Notes under the pieces: generated by a model
What the model was told of the DNA's origin: nothing
What the model saw: the letters and a program-made list of their open reading frames with translations, nothing else
Databases searched by the model: none
Shown here: piece by piece, positions 12,354 through 24,657 of the stretch
Layout of the letters: the number at the start of each line of letters is the position of its first letter
Numbering within the stretch: the first letter of the stretch is position 1
DNA from: Cymbidium sinense
Taxonomy: Eukaryota; Streptophyta; Magnoliopsida; Asparagales; Orchidaceae
Length of the DNA stretch: 64,000 nt
Direction: 5' to 3'
Assembly (NCBI GenBank): GCA_021442155.1
Contig: CM038222.1
Coordinates: forward strand, 19,354,923 to 19,418,922
Translations under genes and position numbers: made by a program

Positions 12354-15300
12354 TTTTTTTTTGGGAAACCCCATATAACGGGAATTTTATTGCCACAAAA
12401 AGAGGGTTCAATATCCTTAAAGGGGATAAACTCCACAACTTGCTCAAGAGCTACAATCGACTAGAGTAAATCCCCCAATACAATACAACCAAAAGCAAAA
12501 AAAAGTAAGGAAAAGCAAAAGATACAAATTGATTAACAAGGTAAGCCAATGGAAGATTAGGGCCAAAGCTCTTCAGGATGAGAGAATACATGACACTATG
12601 GAGCCTTTAAGAGAACAAGAGAATTGCACCAAAATTGTAGAAAAATTAGAAGTAATTAAAGTGAAATGAAAACATAAATTGAAAAGATAATAAGGAAGTG
12701 TGATATAGAGAAGGCTGGGTCACAAGTTGGGGTAGATGCAAATATGAGCATCCATAATTCAACAGAAGAGTTACATCACAAGATCTACTGCCAAACCAAA
12801 AAGGAGTGAAGTCATCACAACCATCATAGCCAACTAACCTATATAGCAACCATTTGTTGAAAGTCTTTTGAGCCTTAGTACCTGCAAACCAAAGAAAAGC
12901 CATATAATAAATAAAAAAGAAAGTAGTAAAGAGTAGACTGGGTAAGGGGATCGCATGCAGAGTAAATGTCATCATATTAGGCTCCATGTCATGCGAATCC
13001 CAACATAAATGAAAGTGAACCATCATTTTCAGGTCTACCATATTTTTAATCAGGTCCAAGGGTTTAATTCGATCAGCATGAATACCCACCATAGGAAAAT
13101 AGCAGAAAAGGTCAGGCAGAGGTAAGAAGCATAAAAGACCAATAGAAAGATCTGCTGTAATCCAGCAAGGCAAATAAAATAGCATGGAATTATCCCCATC
13201 CCAAAAAAATGGGACAAATATTAAACAAGATCTAATAAGCTTGATAAATAGCCCACGGATATACCCCAAAAAATGATATGCAGTGAAAGAAAGCAATGTA
13301 GAAGTTAACAACCTCCGTGTTATAAAAGTTAGTAACCAGTAACTGTAAGGCAAGACAGCATATCCCAAGCCCAAATTACCACGGGGTGAAGTTTATCAAG
13401 AGGAGAGAATGCAGATTAGATGGACCATAAGGCACAGGTAATAAGCTGCTTCCCACCACAAACAACTCAAGTAGAGAAATCCAGAATCAACTTGCGGCGA
13501 AAACTTCGGTAATCGGATCAACCTACAATCAAGATAGTAATAGCCAGCAAGCTGGCCATAAATCCACCCATTCAAAGTAAACAATGCATAGGTTAAAATC
13601 AAATTAGGCAAAACCATAATCTCAGTGATCTAAACAAATCTAACAGTACCAAGAGAAGAAAATAGTAGTAGGTTAAGTAGATCTCAAACATCGGGGGTGA
13701 TGGCTGGTTGCAATCGAAAACATTTAGAAAAGCAACGGCAACAACAACCAACAAGACAAAACTTTACATAGAACCCAAAAATCCAACATCTAACAATGAA
13801 AACAATAATACAAATATTGCACCAACCATAAGGTAAGCCAGTGAAAAGCTGAGATGGAAAAAAGAAACAAAATGGGTTCAAAAGATAGTCAACATTGAAA
13901 TCCTTCAAGGTAAAGATGAGCAGGCTTGCAGCTAAGCCAAAATCCTCAGGAAAAGTAGACTGGAAAGAAAAACATAAAATAAGACCAATCCTGCAAAGAG
14001 ATAATAAAAATAACCAAAAAATTGCAATTTCTCTCCTGACAGGTTGGGAAGATGGGATTAGAAAAATCAATCAGCAAAATAACTCCAAAAGCACCCTGCT
14101 GAGCATGATAGACAGCCCCAGTTGTAGCTTGCTATGCATAAAACCCAATGATCCACTTTAGCCAACAACCAAGATAGGAAAAAATTGAAAGTTAGCCATA
14201 AAACCACCCATTCAAAATAGACAATGCATAAGATAACTTCCAGGTAAATAATAAAGTGGTCTGGCCAAGTCTAGCTGAACCAAGATGGAAAAAACAATAG
14301 TAGTTTAGATAGGCCTCAAACAAGTGATGATCATTTTCAAAATAATAATAAGCAGAAAAGCAAAAGCCACCATTCAATAGGCAATGTTATTACAATTAGA
14401 AGCAATGTTTGGTAAATTATCATTAGCCTGCTCACAAACCTCATAAGCATTATTTTTAACATGCTCGGATTGCTCTACAATAGGCAAATCAATAGATAAT
14501 AAAAGAGTAGGGGTAGGGGGATGAGTTCCATTTTGAGTGACTTTAGGCACATAAGCAAATTTATTGATTTTTCATTTGCTAGAGAGGGATTAGGATCTGG
14601 AAATTTATTCTTTTTAAGATGAGGATGCAACACAAAGAATTCAGAATGATCATGACCATGAATCTTACAATGTGTGCAAAAAATAGGAAAATTTTCAAAT
14701 TCCACTTTTTGATTATAACCAAATTTCTCAGACTCGATTCGTACCTCTTTAGGATACTTTTTGTTAATATCAATCTCAACCAAAATATGAGCAACTGAAG
14801 GTAGTGATATCGCAGTGGTGGCCTGATCAATTTGAAGAATTGACCAAAAGACCAAAAAAAGAGAACTTGATGTAGCATATGTAGGATGAGGTAGCCATAA
14901 AGGAATAATTGGAAATTCCTCTTTTACATCAAAAAGGGGAGACCATTTCAAATGCCTCATTTGACAATTTTACACAAAGGTAGAGCAAAAAATCTTGAGT
15001 AATCTAAGTCATTAGAGAATAAGAATATACTAGGATCAATCAAGCCACGGTGAAAACACCAAAGAGCTTTAGGCTATGAAAAAATGATCGGATGTTATGG
15101 AGAGTTGGCCAACATAAGGAAAATTTACCAACTAAAGAGAATTCAAAAGGCTTCGCCAACTTTTCCACATCAAGATTCGAGCACATAATAGCAGGCATCC
15201 CACGAAAGAGGTTGAGATCAAATTGACCGTAGCATTAGGGGAAGAGTTCTTACCAGACAATGCATCCTTGAAGGACTTAACAATAGGCAGAGTAACGGAT

Positions 15301-15500
15301 GATGTCGGATCAATAATACCTTAAATCGAAGCCTAGCAGGCGCCTCAAGTTGAAAGGCTTCTGCATGAAAAGTCCTTCGCCATTGAAAAAGCAAAGAAAA
15401 ACTCACATTGGTGGCCAATGAAGACAAATTAAAATTATGATCGAAAAGGCTCTAAGAAAAAAAATGAAAGGAATAAAATCGATAAAGCATGAAGCGAAGG
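12354..15500 (-). mobile_element. Minus-strand LINE remnant (ORF1 plus 3' tail, no ORF2)
   Basis: A non-LTR retrotransposon remnant within the telomere-like array. Its 3' end is on the left: a T-run at 12354-12362 is the poly(A) tail in minus orientation. It is preceded on the minus strand by a 3' UTR homologous to that of 22836-24657. The 5' side (right) carries ORF1 with a DUF4283-like domain and a zinc knuckle. Between them (about 12400-14450) is a decayed tail without endonuclease or RT motifs. The copy is therefore internally deleted or belongs to a non-autonomous variant. Minus-strand hydrophobic ORFs here (for example 12646-13374) are not recognised proteins. Confidence 0.75.
14475..15460 (-). 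pseudogene. LINE ORF1 remnant: DUF4283-like domain and zinc knuckle
   Basis: Plant L1-type LINE ORF1 proteins bind element RNA. Minus-strand reading gives LAKPFEFSLVGKFSLCWPTL (about 15155-15095) and IRSFFHSLKLFGVFTVA, the DUF4283 core. After frame changes comes MRHLKWSPLFDVKEEFPIIP (from 14960), then PSVAHILVEIDINKKYPKEV and the knuckle FCTHCKIHGHDHSEFF near 14650. The knuckle fits Cys-X2-Cys-X4-His-X4 but has Phe in place of the last Cys. The N-terminal part near 15218-15427 is in another frame. At least one internal stop and several frameshifts make it nonfunctional. Confidence 0.75.
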
Positions 15501-18500
15501 GGGTTTGGGTTTAGGGTTTAGGGTTTAGTGTTTTGGGATTAGCATTTAGGGTTTAGGGTTTAGGGTTTTTTAGGGTTTCAGGAATAGGGTTTTGGTTTTA
15601 AAGTTTATGATTGTAGGTTTAGGTTTTAGGGTTTAAGGTTAGTTTTAGGGTTTAGGGTTTAGGATTTAGGGTTTAGGGTTTAGGATTTAGGGTTAAGGGT
15701 TTATGGTTTAGGGTTTAAGGTTTAGGGTTTAGGATTTAGGGTTTAGGGTTTAGGGTTTAGGGTATAAGGGTTTTTTTTAACTTAAGTAAATCGGTAGGTT
15801 TAGGTTTATTTAATTTATTTAGTTTATTTTTTATTTATTTTAGTTTATTTTATTTTTTATTTTTCTTTAGGTTTGTTTTTAAGTTTTATTTAGTTTAATT
15901 ATTTAAGGTTTATTTATTTTATTTTTGGTTTTTTTATTTTAGTTTATTTTTTAGATTTAATTTTAGGGTTTTAGTGTAGTTTTATTTTTGTTTATTTTTT
16001 AAGTTTAGTATTTATTTTTTCCTTTTAGGTTTAAGTTTAGGTTTTTAATCTATTTTCTTAAGTTTAAGATTATTTTAAGTTTATTTTATTTTATTTAGGG
16101 TTTAGGTTTAGGTTTAGATTTAGTTTATTTTAGGTTTAGGTTTAAGTATTACTTTTTAAGTTTAGTTTATTTTAGTTTAAGTTTAGGTTTATTTTATTTT
16201 ATTTTAGGTTTAGGTTTTCCTTTTGAGGTTAGGGTTTAGGTTTTTTTTAATTTATTTTTAGGTTTGTTTTTTAAGTTTATGTTTTTATTAAGTATTTATT
16301 TTATTTTATTTTAGGTTTATTTTACTTTATTTTACGTCTAGTTTTTATTTTATTTAGGTTTATTATTTTTAGATTAATTTTATTTTTTTAGTTTAGTTTA
16401 GGTTTTTAGTTAGTTTATTTTAGTTTAGTTTGTATTTTTTTAGTTTAGGTTTATTTTAAGCTTAGGTTTTTATTTTATTTTATTTTATTTAGGCTTATGT
16501 TTTTCTATTTATTTTATTTTTTAGTTTTATTTAGTTTAGGTTTAGGTTTTTTAGTTTTTAGGGTTTAAGGTTTATGGTTTAGGGTTTAGCGTTTAGGGTT
16601 TAGGGTTTAGGGTTGTAGGTTTTGGGTTGTAAGTATAGGGTTTAGGGTTTAAGGTTTAGGGTTTTAGGGTTTAAGGTTTAGGGAATAGGGCTTAGGGTTT
16701 AGGATTTTGGGTTTTGGGTTTTAGGTTCAAAGTATTTTAGTGTTTAGTGTTTAGGGTTTAGGGTTTAGGATTTAGGGTTTAGGGTTAGTTTTAGGGTTTT
16801 GGGTTTAGGGTTTTGGGTTTAGGATTTAGGATTTAGGGTTTAGGGTTTAGGGTTTAGGGTCTAGGGTATTTTCTTTTAATTAAGAAATTGATAGGTTTAG
16901 GTTATTTTAGTTTATTGTTATATTTATTTTAATTAATTTATTTATAATTTATTTAGGTATATTATTTGTTTATTCTAGTTTAGTTTCTTTATTTTAGGTT
17001 TATTTATTTTAGTTTTGATTTTTTTTAATTTTTTTTATTTTTTAGATTTAATTTTATGCTTATTTTATCATTTAGTATGATTTTTATTTTATTTTTAGGT
17101 TTAGATTTTATTTTTCATATTTAGGTTTATGTTTAGGTTTTTATTTTAGTTTTTTAGGTTATTTTTACATTTTTATTTTAGGTTCATTTTTAGGTTTTAT
17201 TTATTAAGTTTGGTTTAGGTTTATTTTTAGTTTTTTATCATATTTAGTTTATGGTTTAGGTTCAGTTTATTTTAGGTTTACATTTAGGTTTTATTTATTT
17301 TAATTTAATTTATTTTTGTTTAAGTTTAGGTTTATTTTATTTTGTTTATTTTAGGTTTAGTTTATTTTCTTTAGTTTAGGGTTTAAGTTTTATTTTTTAT
17401 GTGTTTTTTGCTTTTATTTTTAGATTTATTTTTTAGGATTAATTTTTTATTTAGTTTTTATTTTATTTTATTTTACTTTAGGTTTATTTTATTTTTTTAG
17501 TTTAGTTTAGGTTTAGAATTAATTTATTTTAGTTCATATTTTTAAATTTTTTTTTTTTGCATTTAGGTTTAGGTTTATATTTTAGTTGAAGTTTTTATTT
17601 TATTTAGGTTTAAGTTTTTCTTTTTTCTTTTATTTTTTAAATTTATTTAGTTTAGGTTTAGGTTTTTAGGTTTTTATATTTTAGGGCTTAGGGTTTAGGG
17701 TTTAGGGTTTAGGGTTGTAGGTTTTAGGGTTTAGGGTTTAGGGTTTAGGGTTTTGGGTTTTGGGTTTTCAGTTTTTTAGGGTTTTGGGTTTATGGTTTAA
17801 GGTTTAGGGTTGTAGGTTTAGAGGTTAGGGTCTAGGGTTAGTTTTAGGGTTTAGTGTTTAGGATTTAGGGTTTTGTGTCTTTTTTTAAAAAAATTAAGTA
17901 AACTGATAGGTTTAGGTTTATTTAGTTTATTTAGTTTATTATTTATTTATTTTTGTTTATTTTATATTATTATTTAAATATATTTTATATTTTTATTTAG
18001 TTTAGTTTAGTTATTTTAGGTTTATTAATTTTAGTTTAGGTTTTCTATTTTAGTTTATTTTTTAGGTTTAGGTTTATGCTTATTTTTTATTTGGTTTTAT
18101 TTTTATTTTATTTTTTAGGTTTAGGTTATATTTTTATTTTTAAGTTTAGGTTGAAGTTTTTATATTATTTTATTAGGTTTAGGTTTTAGGTTTTTATTTT
18201 AGGCTTATTTATAGGTTTAATATCTTAGTTTAGGTTTAGGTTTATTTTTAACTCTTTTTATTTTATTTAGTTTAGGGTGTAAGTTTAGTTTATTTTTGGT
18301 TTTAGTTTACATTTTATTTAAATTATTTCAATTTATTTTAGTTCAAGTTTAGGTTTATTTTATTTTTTTTATTTTAGGTTTAGGTTTATTTTTTTAGGTT
18401 TAGGTTTTATTTAATTTTTATTTTATTTTATTTTAAGTTAATTTTATTTTTATTTTACTTTTAGTTTTTATTTTATTTAGGTGTTTAATTTTAGGTTTAT

Positions 18501-21390
18501 TTTATTTTTTTAATTTAGTTTAGGTTTTAATTTTATTTTATTTTAGTTTAGTATTTATTTATTTTTATTTTATTTTTACATTTTAGTTTAGGTTTAGGTT
18601 TAGGTTTAGGCTTTAGTTTAGGTTTTTATTTTATTTATGTTTAGCTTTTTTTATTTTTATATTTTTTTTATTTTATTTAGTTTAGGTTTAGGATTTTAGG
18701 GTTTAGGGTTTAGGGTTTAGGGTTTAGGGTTTAGGGTTTAGGGTTTAGGGTTTAGGTTTAGGATTTAAGGCTTAAGGTTTGGGGTTTAGGGTTTAGGGTT
18801 TTAAGGTTGTAGGTTTTAGGGTTTAGGGTTTAGGGTTTTAGGTTTTAGGTTTAGGTTTAGGGTTTAGGGTTTTAGGTTTATAGGTTTAAGTTGAGGTTGT
18901 AGGTATAAGTTTAGGATTTAAAATTTATTTTAGGTTTAGGGTTTAGGTTTAGGTTTAGGTTTAGGTTAAGGTTTAGTTTTAGTTTCTTAGTTTGAGTTTA
19001 TTATTTTAAGGTTTATAGGTTTAGGGTTTATTTAGGTTTATTTTATTTATTTATTATTTTATTTATTTATTTATTATTTTTTTTTATTTTTAGGTTTATT
19101 ATTTAGTTTATTAGTTTATTTTTTTAGTTTATTTGTTTAATTTATTTTTTTATATTTTATTTTTATATTTATTTTATTTTGTTTAGTTTATTTATTTTAG
19201 TTTATCTATTTTACTTTATGTTTTTTATTTTAGTTTATTTTTTAGGTTTAGGTTTATTTTTTTGAGTTTAGTTTTAGTTTATTTTAGGTTTAGGTGTTAT
19301 TTTTTTTGTTGGTTTAGGTTGAAGTTTTTATTTTATTTTTTTTTTTTTAGGTTTACGTTTTAGATTTTTATTCTAGGATTATTTTAAGGTTTAATTTTTT
19401 AGTTTAGGTTCACGTTTATTTTTAGTTTTTATTTTAATTTTTTAGTTTTGGTTTATGTTTAGGTTTTATTTATTTTACTTTAATTTATTTTAGTTTAGGT
19501 TTAGGTTTATTTTATTTTGTTTATTTTGGGTTTAGTTTTTTTTTTTTAGTTTAGGGTTTAGGTTTTATTTTTTATTTATTTTTAGGTTTTGTTTTTAGGT
19601 TTGTTTTTTAAGTTTACATTTTTATTTAGTTTTTATTTTATTTTATTTTATGTTTATTTTATATTTATTTTACATTTAGTTTATATTTTATTAGGTTTTT
19701 TATTTTGAGGTTTATTTTATTTTTTAGTTTAGTTTATGTTTTTATTTATTTTATTTTAGTTTAGTTTATATTTTTTATTTTAACATATATTTATATTTAG
19801 GTTTAGGTTTAGGTTTTGGTTTAAGTTTTGGTTTCAGTTTAGGTTTTTATTTTATTTTATTTTTTGTTTTATTTAGTTTAGGTTGATGTTTTTAAGTTTT
19901 CAGGATTTATCATTTAGGATTTAGGGTTTGTTGTTTAGGGTTTAGGGTTTTGGGTTTTGGGTTTAGGGTATTAAGGATTAGGGTTTATGGTTTAAGGTTT
20001 AGGGTTTAGGGTTCAAGGTTTAGAGTTTATGATTAGTTTAAGGGTTTAGGGTTTTGGGTTAAAGTTCTTCTCTTTTAATTAAGTAAACTCATAGGTTTTG
20101 ATTTATTTAATTTATTTAGTTTATATTTTATTTATTTTAGTATATTTTAGTTTTTTTTCTATTTAGGTTTGTTTTTATTTAGTTTAGTTTATTTATTTTA
20201 GGTTTATTGATTTTAGTTTAGGTTTTTTATTTTAGTTTTTTTTTAGGTTCAGTTTAGGCTCAGTTTAATTTTTTTTAGTTTAGTATTATTTTTATTTTGT
20301 TTTTTGGTTTAGGTTTTATATTTTATTTTATTTTTTTTAGGTTTAGGTTTTAGGTTTTTATTTTAGGTTTATTTTTAGGTTTTATTTTTTAAGTTAGGTT
20401 TAGGTTTATTTTTAGTTTATTTTATCTTATTTAGTTTAAGGTTTAGATTCATTTTCTTTTAGGTTTAGGTTTAGGTATTATTTATTATATTTTAGTTTAT
20501 TTTTGTTTAGGTTTAGGTTTATTTTATTTTATTTATTTTAGGTTTAGTTTTTTTTAGTTTACGGTTTAGGAATAATTTTTTATTTGTTTTTAGGTTTTAT
20601 TTTTAGAATTATTTTTTAGGTTTAGGTTTTTATTTAGTATTTATTTTATTTTATTTTAGGTTTATTATATTTTTTAATTTATCTTAGGTTTTTATTTATT
20701 TTATTTTACTTTAGTTTTTGTTTTTTTATTTTATTTTATATTTACTTCAGTTTCTTTTTTAGGTTTAGGTTTTGGTTTAGGTTTAGGTTTATGTTTTAGT
20801 TTAGGTTTTTATTTTATTAAGCTTTTGGTTTTTTTATTTATTTTAGTTTTTTGTTTTATTTAGTTTAGGTTTAGGTTTTCAGGTTTTTAGGGTTTATGGT
20901 TTAGGGTTGTAGGTTTTAAGGTTTAAGGTTTAGGGTTTAGGGTTGTAGGTTTAGAGTTTAGGGTTTAGGATTAGTTTTAGGGTTTAGGGTTTGGGTTTTT
21001 TTAATTAAGTAAACCGATAGGTTTAGGTTTATTTAGTTTATTTTTTATTTATTTTAGTTTATTTGATTTTTTTATTTATGTTTAATTTTTTATTTTTCTT
21101 TAGTTTAATTTATTTATTTTAGGTTTATTTGTTTTAGTTTACGTTTTTAATTTTAGTTTATTTTTTAAGTTTAGAATTATTCATATTTTTTAGTTTAGTT
21201 TTATTTTTTAGGTTTAGGTTTTATTTATTATTTTTAGGTTTAGGTTGAGGTTTTTATTTTATTTTTTTAGGTTTAGGTTTTAGGTTTTTATTTTAGGTTA
21301 ATTTTTATGTTTTATTTTTTAGTTTAGGTTTAGGTTTATTTTTAGTTTATTTTATTTTATTTAGTTTAGTGTTAGGGTTTAGTTTAATTT
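15501..21390 (+). repeat. Telomere-like ~1.0-1.2 kb higher-order repeat array
   Basis: About six consecutive units. Each has a TTTAGGG-rich head of about 150-330 bp (starting near 15500, 16560, 17670, 18690, 19890 and 20880). A landmark AATTAAGTAAACYGATAGG-like boundary follows (15781, 16878, 17892, 20077, 21003; degenerate or absent near 19000). Then comes a T-rich body in which words such as TTTTATTTTAGGTTTAGG recur in a similar order. Landmark spacing is 1097, 1014, 2185 (about two units) and 926. The array is cut by the assembly gap. Confidence 0.8.
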
Positions 21391-21490
21391 NNNNNNNNNN
21401 NNNNNNNNNNNNNNNNNNNNNNNNNNNNNNNNNNNNNNNNNNNNNNNNNNNNNNNNNNNNNNNNNNNNNNNNNNNNNNNNNNNNNNNNNN
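21391..21490. other. Assembly gap, 100 N
   Basis: Exactly 100 undetermined bases inside the telomere-like array; a round 100 usually denotes a gap of unknown size. The true array length is therefore unknown. Confidence 0.98.
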
Positions 21491-22189
21491 TTAAAAAAAA
21501 ACTACAAACCAGTAGCTCATTTAATCAGATTTTTTATCTTTATCTTTAATCTTATTTTATTTTAGGTTTATTTCATTTATTTTATTTAGTTTAGTTTATT
21601 TATTTTATTTTATTATTTTATTCTATTTATTTTAGTTTTATTTTTTAATTTTAGTTAGGCTCATTTTTTTGTTTCATTTTATTTTATTTTATTTTTAGGT
21701 TTAGGTTTTATTTTTTTTAATCTCAGCCTAGTTTAGGTTTTATTTTATCTTTTTAGTTTGCTGTTTTAGGTTTTATTTTAGGTTAATTTTAGGTTTTATG
21801 TCTGAGTTAAAGTTTAGTTTATTTTTAGTTTATTTATTATTAGTTTTAATTATTTAGGTTTTATCATTTATTTTTAGTTTATTTTAGCTTAGTTTAGGTT
21901 TTATTTTAGTTTAGTTTTTTTATTTATCTTTATATTCATTATTTATTTTATTTTTAGTTTTTGTTTAGTTTTATTTTATTTTATTTCTTTATTTATTTTA
22001 TTTAGTTTATTTTTTATTATTTGGTTTTTATCTTTATAGTTTAGTTTTTATTTATTTTATTTTATTATTTTCTTTTTCTTTATTTTTTTTAAATTTAGGT
22101 CTAGTTTAATATTTTATTTTATTTTATTTTCAGTTTCCTTTTATTTTATATTTTAGCTTTATTTAAGCCTTGGTTTTAGTTTTAGTTTT
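21491..22189 (+). repeat. T-rich degenerate array after the gap
   Basis: TTTTATTTTAGG-type words with more irregular substitutions than left of the gap. The first ~40 bases (AAAAAAAAACTACAAACC...) fit neither the array nor another feature and may be a contig-end artefact. Confidence 0.7.
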
Positions 22190-22680
22190 TTCAGTGGTTA
22201 GTTTCAGTGGCCCAGGGCTCAGGGCCTGGATCAGGGTGGCTGGGCTCAGTGGCCTGTGATCTTGTGGCCCATGATCTGTGGGCTCAGTGGCTCAGTTTAG
22301 GGCCCAGGATCAGGCCCAGGGCCTGGGCTCAGGCCCAGCCTTAGCCTAGTGGCCAGGGCTCTTGGCTTTCTCAGGGAACCAAACCAGATCCAACATTCTC
22401 CTTCAATAACCCCAACCCAAGCCTCAACCAAGCTCTAAGTCCTAGCCTAGGGTCAGGCCTCCTTGGGCTCAGGCTTCAGGCCACAGTTGGCCTGTGGCCT
22501 TGGGCTGGGCTCAGGGCCCAAAGCCTGGGCCTGGGGCCCATGGCCTGGGCCTAAAGCCCAAAGCCCACAGTTGTGGTCACCAGTGGCTCAGGGCCCAGGA
22601 TCATGGGGCCTAGGGTTTGGGGCCTGGGCTGGCTCAGGGCCCAGGGCTCAGGGCCTAGGGGCCTAGGGTTTTATAGGGTT
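22190..22680 (+). repeat. GC-rich island of CTCAGGG/CCCAGGG words
   Basis: Abrupt GC-rich segment in an otherwise T-rich array. It is built of words such as CTCAGGG, CCCAGGG, GGCCTGGG and CAGTGGC, often on a 6-7 base step. Many words equal TTTAGGG with T to C changes. A short non-repetitive stretch (about 22375-22440) interrupts it. An ORF at 22463-22666 is low-complexity Gly/Pro/Ala translation of the repeat and not a gene. Confidence 0.75.
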
Positions 22681-22835
22681 TTTAGAGTTTAGGGTTAGGA
22701 TTTAGGGTTTATGGTTTAGATTTTATGGTTGGGTTTGGTTTAGGGTTTGTGGGTTTGTGGCTGGGTTTAAGGTTATGCTTAGGTTTTAGGTTTTAGGGTT
22801 TAGGGCTATTTAGGGTTTAGGGTTTAAGGTTTAGG
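22681..22835 (+). repeat. Short telomere-like TTTAGGG block
   Basis: Degenerate TTTAGGG repeats between the GC-rich island and the second LINE remnant. Confidence 0.8.
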
Positions 22836-24657
22836 TTTTTTTTTTGGAGAAAGTTAGAATTTCATTACCATAAAAGGAAAAGATACAATGTCCATAAAAG
22901 GGGAAAGCTCTAAAATTCTATTGCTCTCAGAGCTACAAGAAACTTAAAGAGCTAAACCCCCATCTAAGTACATTATAAAAAGAAAAGAAAAAGAAAGCAA
23001 ATTCAACAACTAAAATCATAAGAGAAATAGACAAAGTAAGACTAAAACAAATCCTAAAAATAAAAAAAGGATGAGTCAGTAGCAGTTCATGATTCCTTTG
23101 AGAAAGCAAGATAAGCAAGATCCACAGCAACAACACTTGGGTTGACTGAGTAATGACCATTCCCTCTGTAAAGTGCCAACCTGTAAAAGAAATCTGCAAA
23201 ATACTACAAAGACAAAGTCATAGCTAAAAAGGATAAGGATAAAGGAAGGAAAAGGAGAGAGCTAAGAAAGAGAAGGCTCGTCGCCTAGATCATCTCAAGG
23301 GAAATAATACATTTGAGCATCCAAACTTCATAAAGAAGGGTTACAATCATATGTAATGCTACCAACCAGAGAGAAGAGATGAGTAACATCAAAGCCATCA
23401 TAGCCAAGATACCTAATACAAGCAAACATCCTAGGCCAGCAGTCCATAGAGTTCTAGATCCTGCACCATTAAACAAAGACCAACTAGCTAGCAACCTGTT
23501 AGCAGCCAAACCACCAAACAAAAACCACAATAGAATAATCACAATAACCTAGAGAGGCTAGAACAAAGTCAGAACACCAACAATAGCCATTATCCAACTA
23601 CCCATCCAAGCACAAAACCAGTAAACTAAACTAGCCATCAACAAAGACAGACTCATGCCAATTAGAGAAATAGCCAACAAAACCAAGATAGAGCCCTCAA
23701 GCCAAAGTCCCAACAAGTACCAGTCAAGCCAAACTAGGTGAGCAACCACAAATGACTAAATAGCTCATAAATGAAACCATCAACCGAAAGAAACATAAGT
23801 CGCAAGTAAATCACAAGAAGACAAAACAACCACATAAAATGGGGCCAAAGGCAGCCACCAACCACCAAAAACCAAAATGTCCAATCCGAAAGGATCAGCA
23901 AAGGTTTAGCCAACACAGCAAAAGGCTCCAGCAAATTTTCCAATAAAAAGGAAAAGACCAACAAGGAAAAAATTAGCCAAGATTCCAAAGACAACTAAAA
24001 GTCCTCCAACTAAACCAAATAAGTAACAATGATAAGTAACCAACAAAGGAAGCATCCCTGCCAAGGAAAAGTAGAAAACCAATAAAGCACCACACAAAGA
24101 GGTCCAAAAGAAGCACAACCACCATAGAAAGGAAACAAAGAGCTAGCAGACTAGTCAAAACAAACTTCCCAACAACAAAGACTAACTAGACAGAAGCATA
24201 ATAACAACATAAAATGTGCTTCAAACAACACACCCATTAGAGGCTAATCCTAGAGAATAACCAAACACAAAATCAAGGCAAAAAGAAGGATCCAACAATA
24301 AACAACAAGGAACCGGGAGGCAACCCCAAAAGTAGCAAGAAATTCTCCAAAAGAAGACCCAAAATGGCAACAACCAGAAATTCTCACTAGAAAGGCCACC
24401 CATTCAACCATAAAAACCAAAAAACTAATTCAAGTTCAAGAGGAGAGCCAACAAACCAACCAATGTAAAAAAAATAGAATAAAGCTGAAAAACCATCTCA
24501 TCCACCAAAGAACTAGAGTAATAATGCATAGAAGACAAGAAATACCAGCCAAAAAAATTGAGCCAACCCAAGTCGAAAGACAAGAACCACCACATAGCAA
24601 CCACCAACCCAAAAGCAAGAGGTCAAAACATAACCCAGCTTAGGAAAAGTGAAGTTC
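22836..24657 (-). mobile_element. Minus-strand 5'-truncated LINE remnant
   Basis: A T-run at 22836-22845 is the poly(A) tail on the minus strand. The adjoining 3' UTR resembles that of the LINE at 12354 (minus strand: ...TTTTATGGTAATGAAATTC... then A-rich). A shared internal segment is 23320-23420 versus 12745-12850: both contain GAGCATCCA, GGGTTACA/GAGTTACA and GCCATCATAGCCAA/ACCATCATAGCCAA. No ORF1, endonuclease or RT motif was found. The many hydrophobic minus ORFs of 60-90 residues are translations of a pyrimidine-rich strand. It is inserted in the telomere-like array in the same orientation as the first LINE. Confidence 0.7.

Noticed and set aside
12646..13374. 242-residue minus-strand ORF resembling a membrane protein
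   Set aside because: Lies in the decayed LINE tail, has no recognisable domain, and its hydrophobicity follows from pyrimidine-rich sequence; the related LINE copy does not keep the frame.
22463..22666. Gly/Pro/Ala-rich ORF
   Set aside because: Direct translation of the GC-rich repeat.
23285..24618. Cluster of minus-strand hydrophobic ORFs of 60-86 residues
   Set aside because: Overlapping frames of the same low-complexity strand in the second LINE remnant; no conserved frame or motif.
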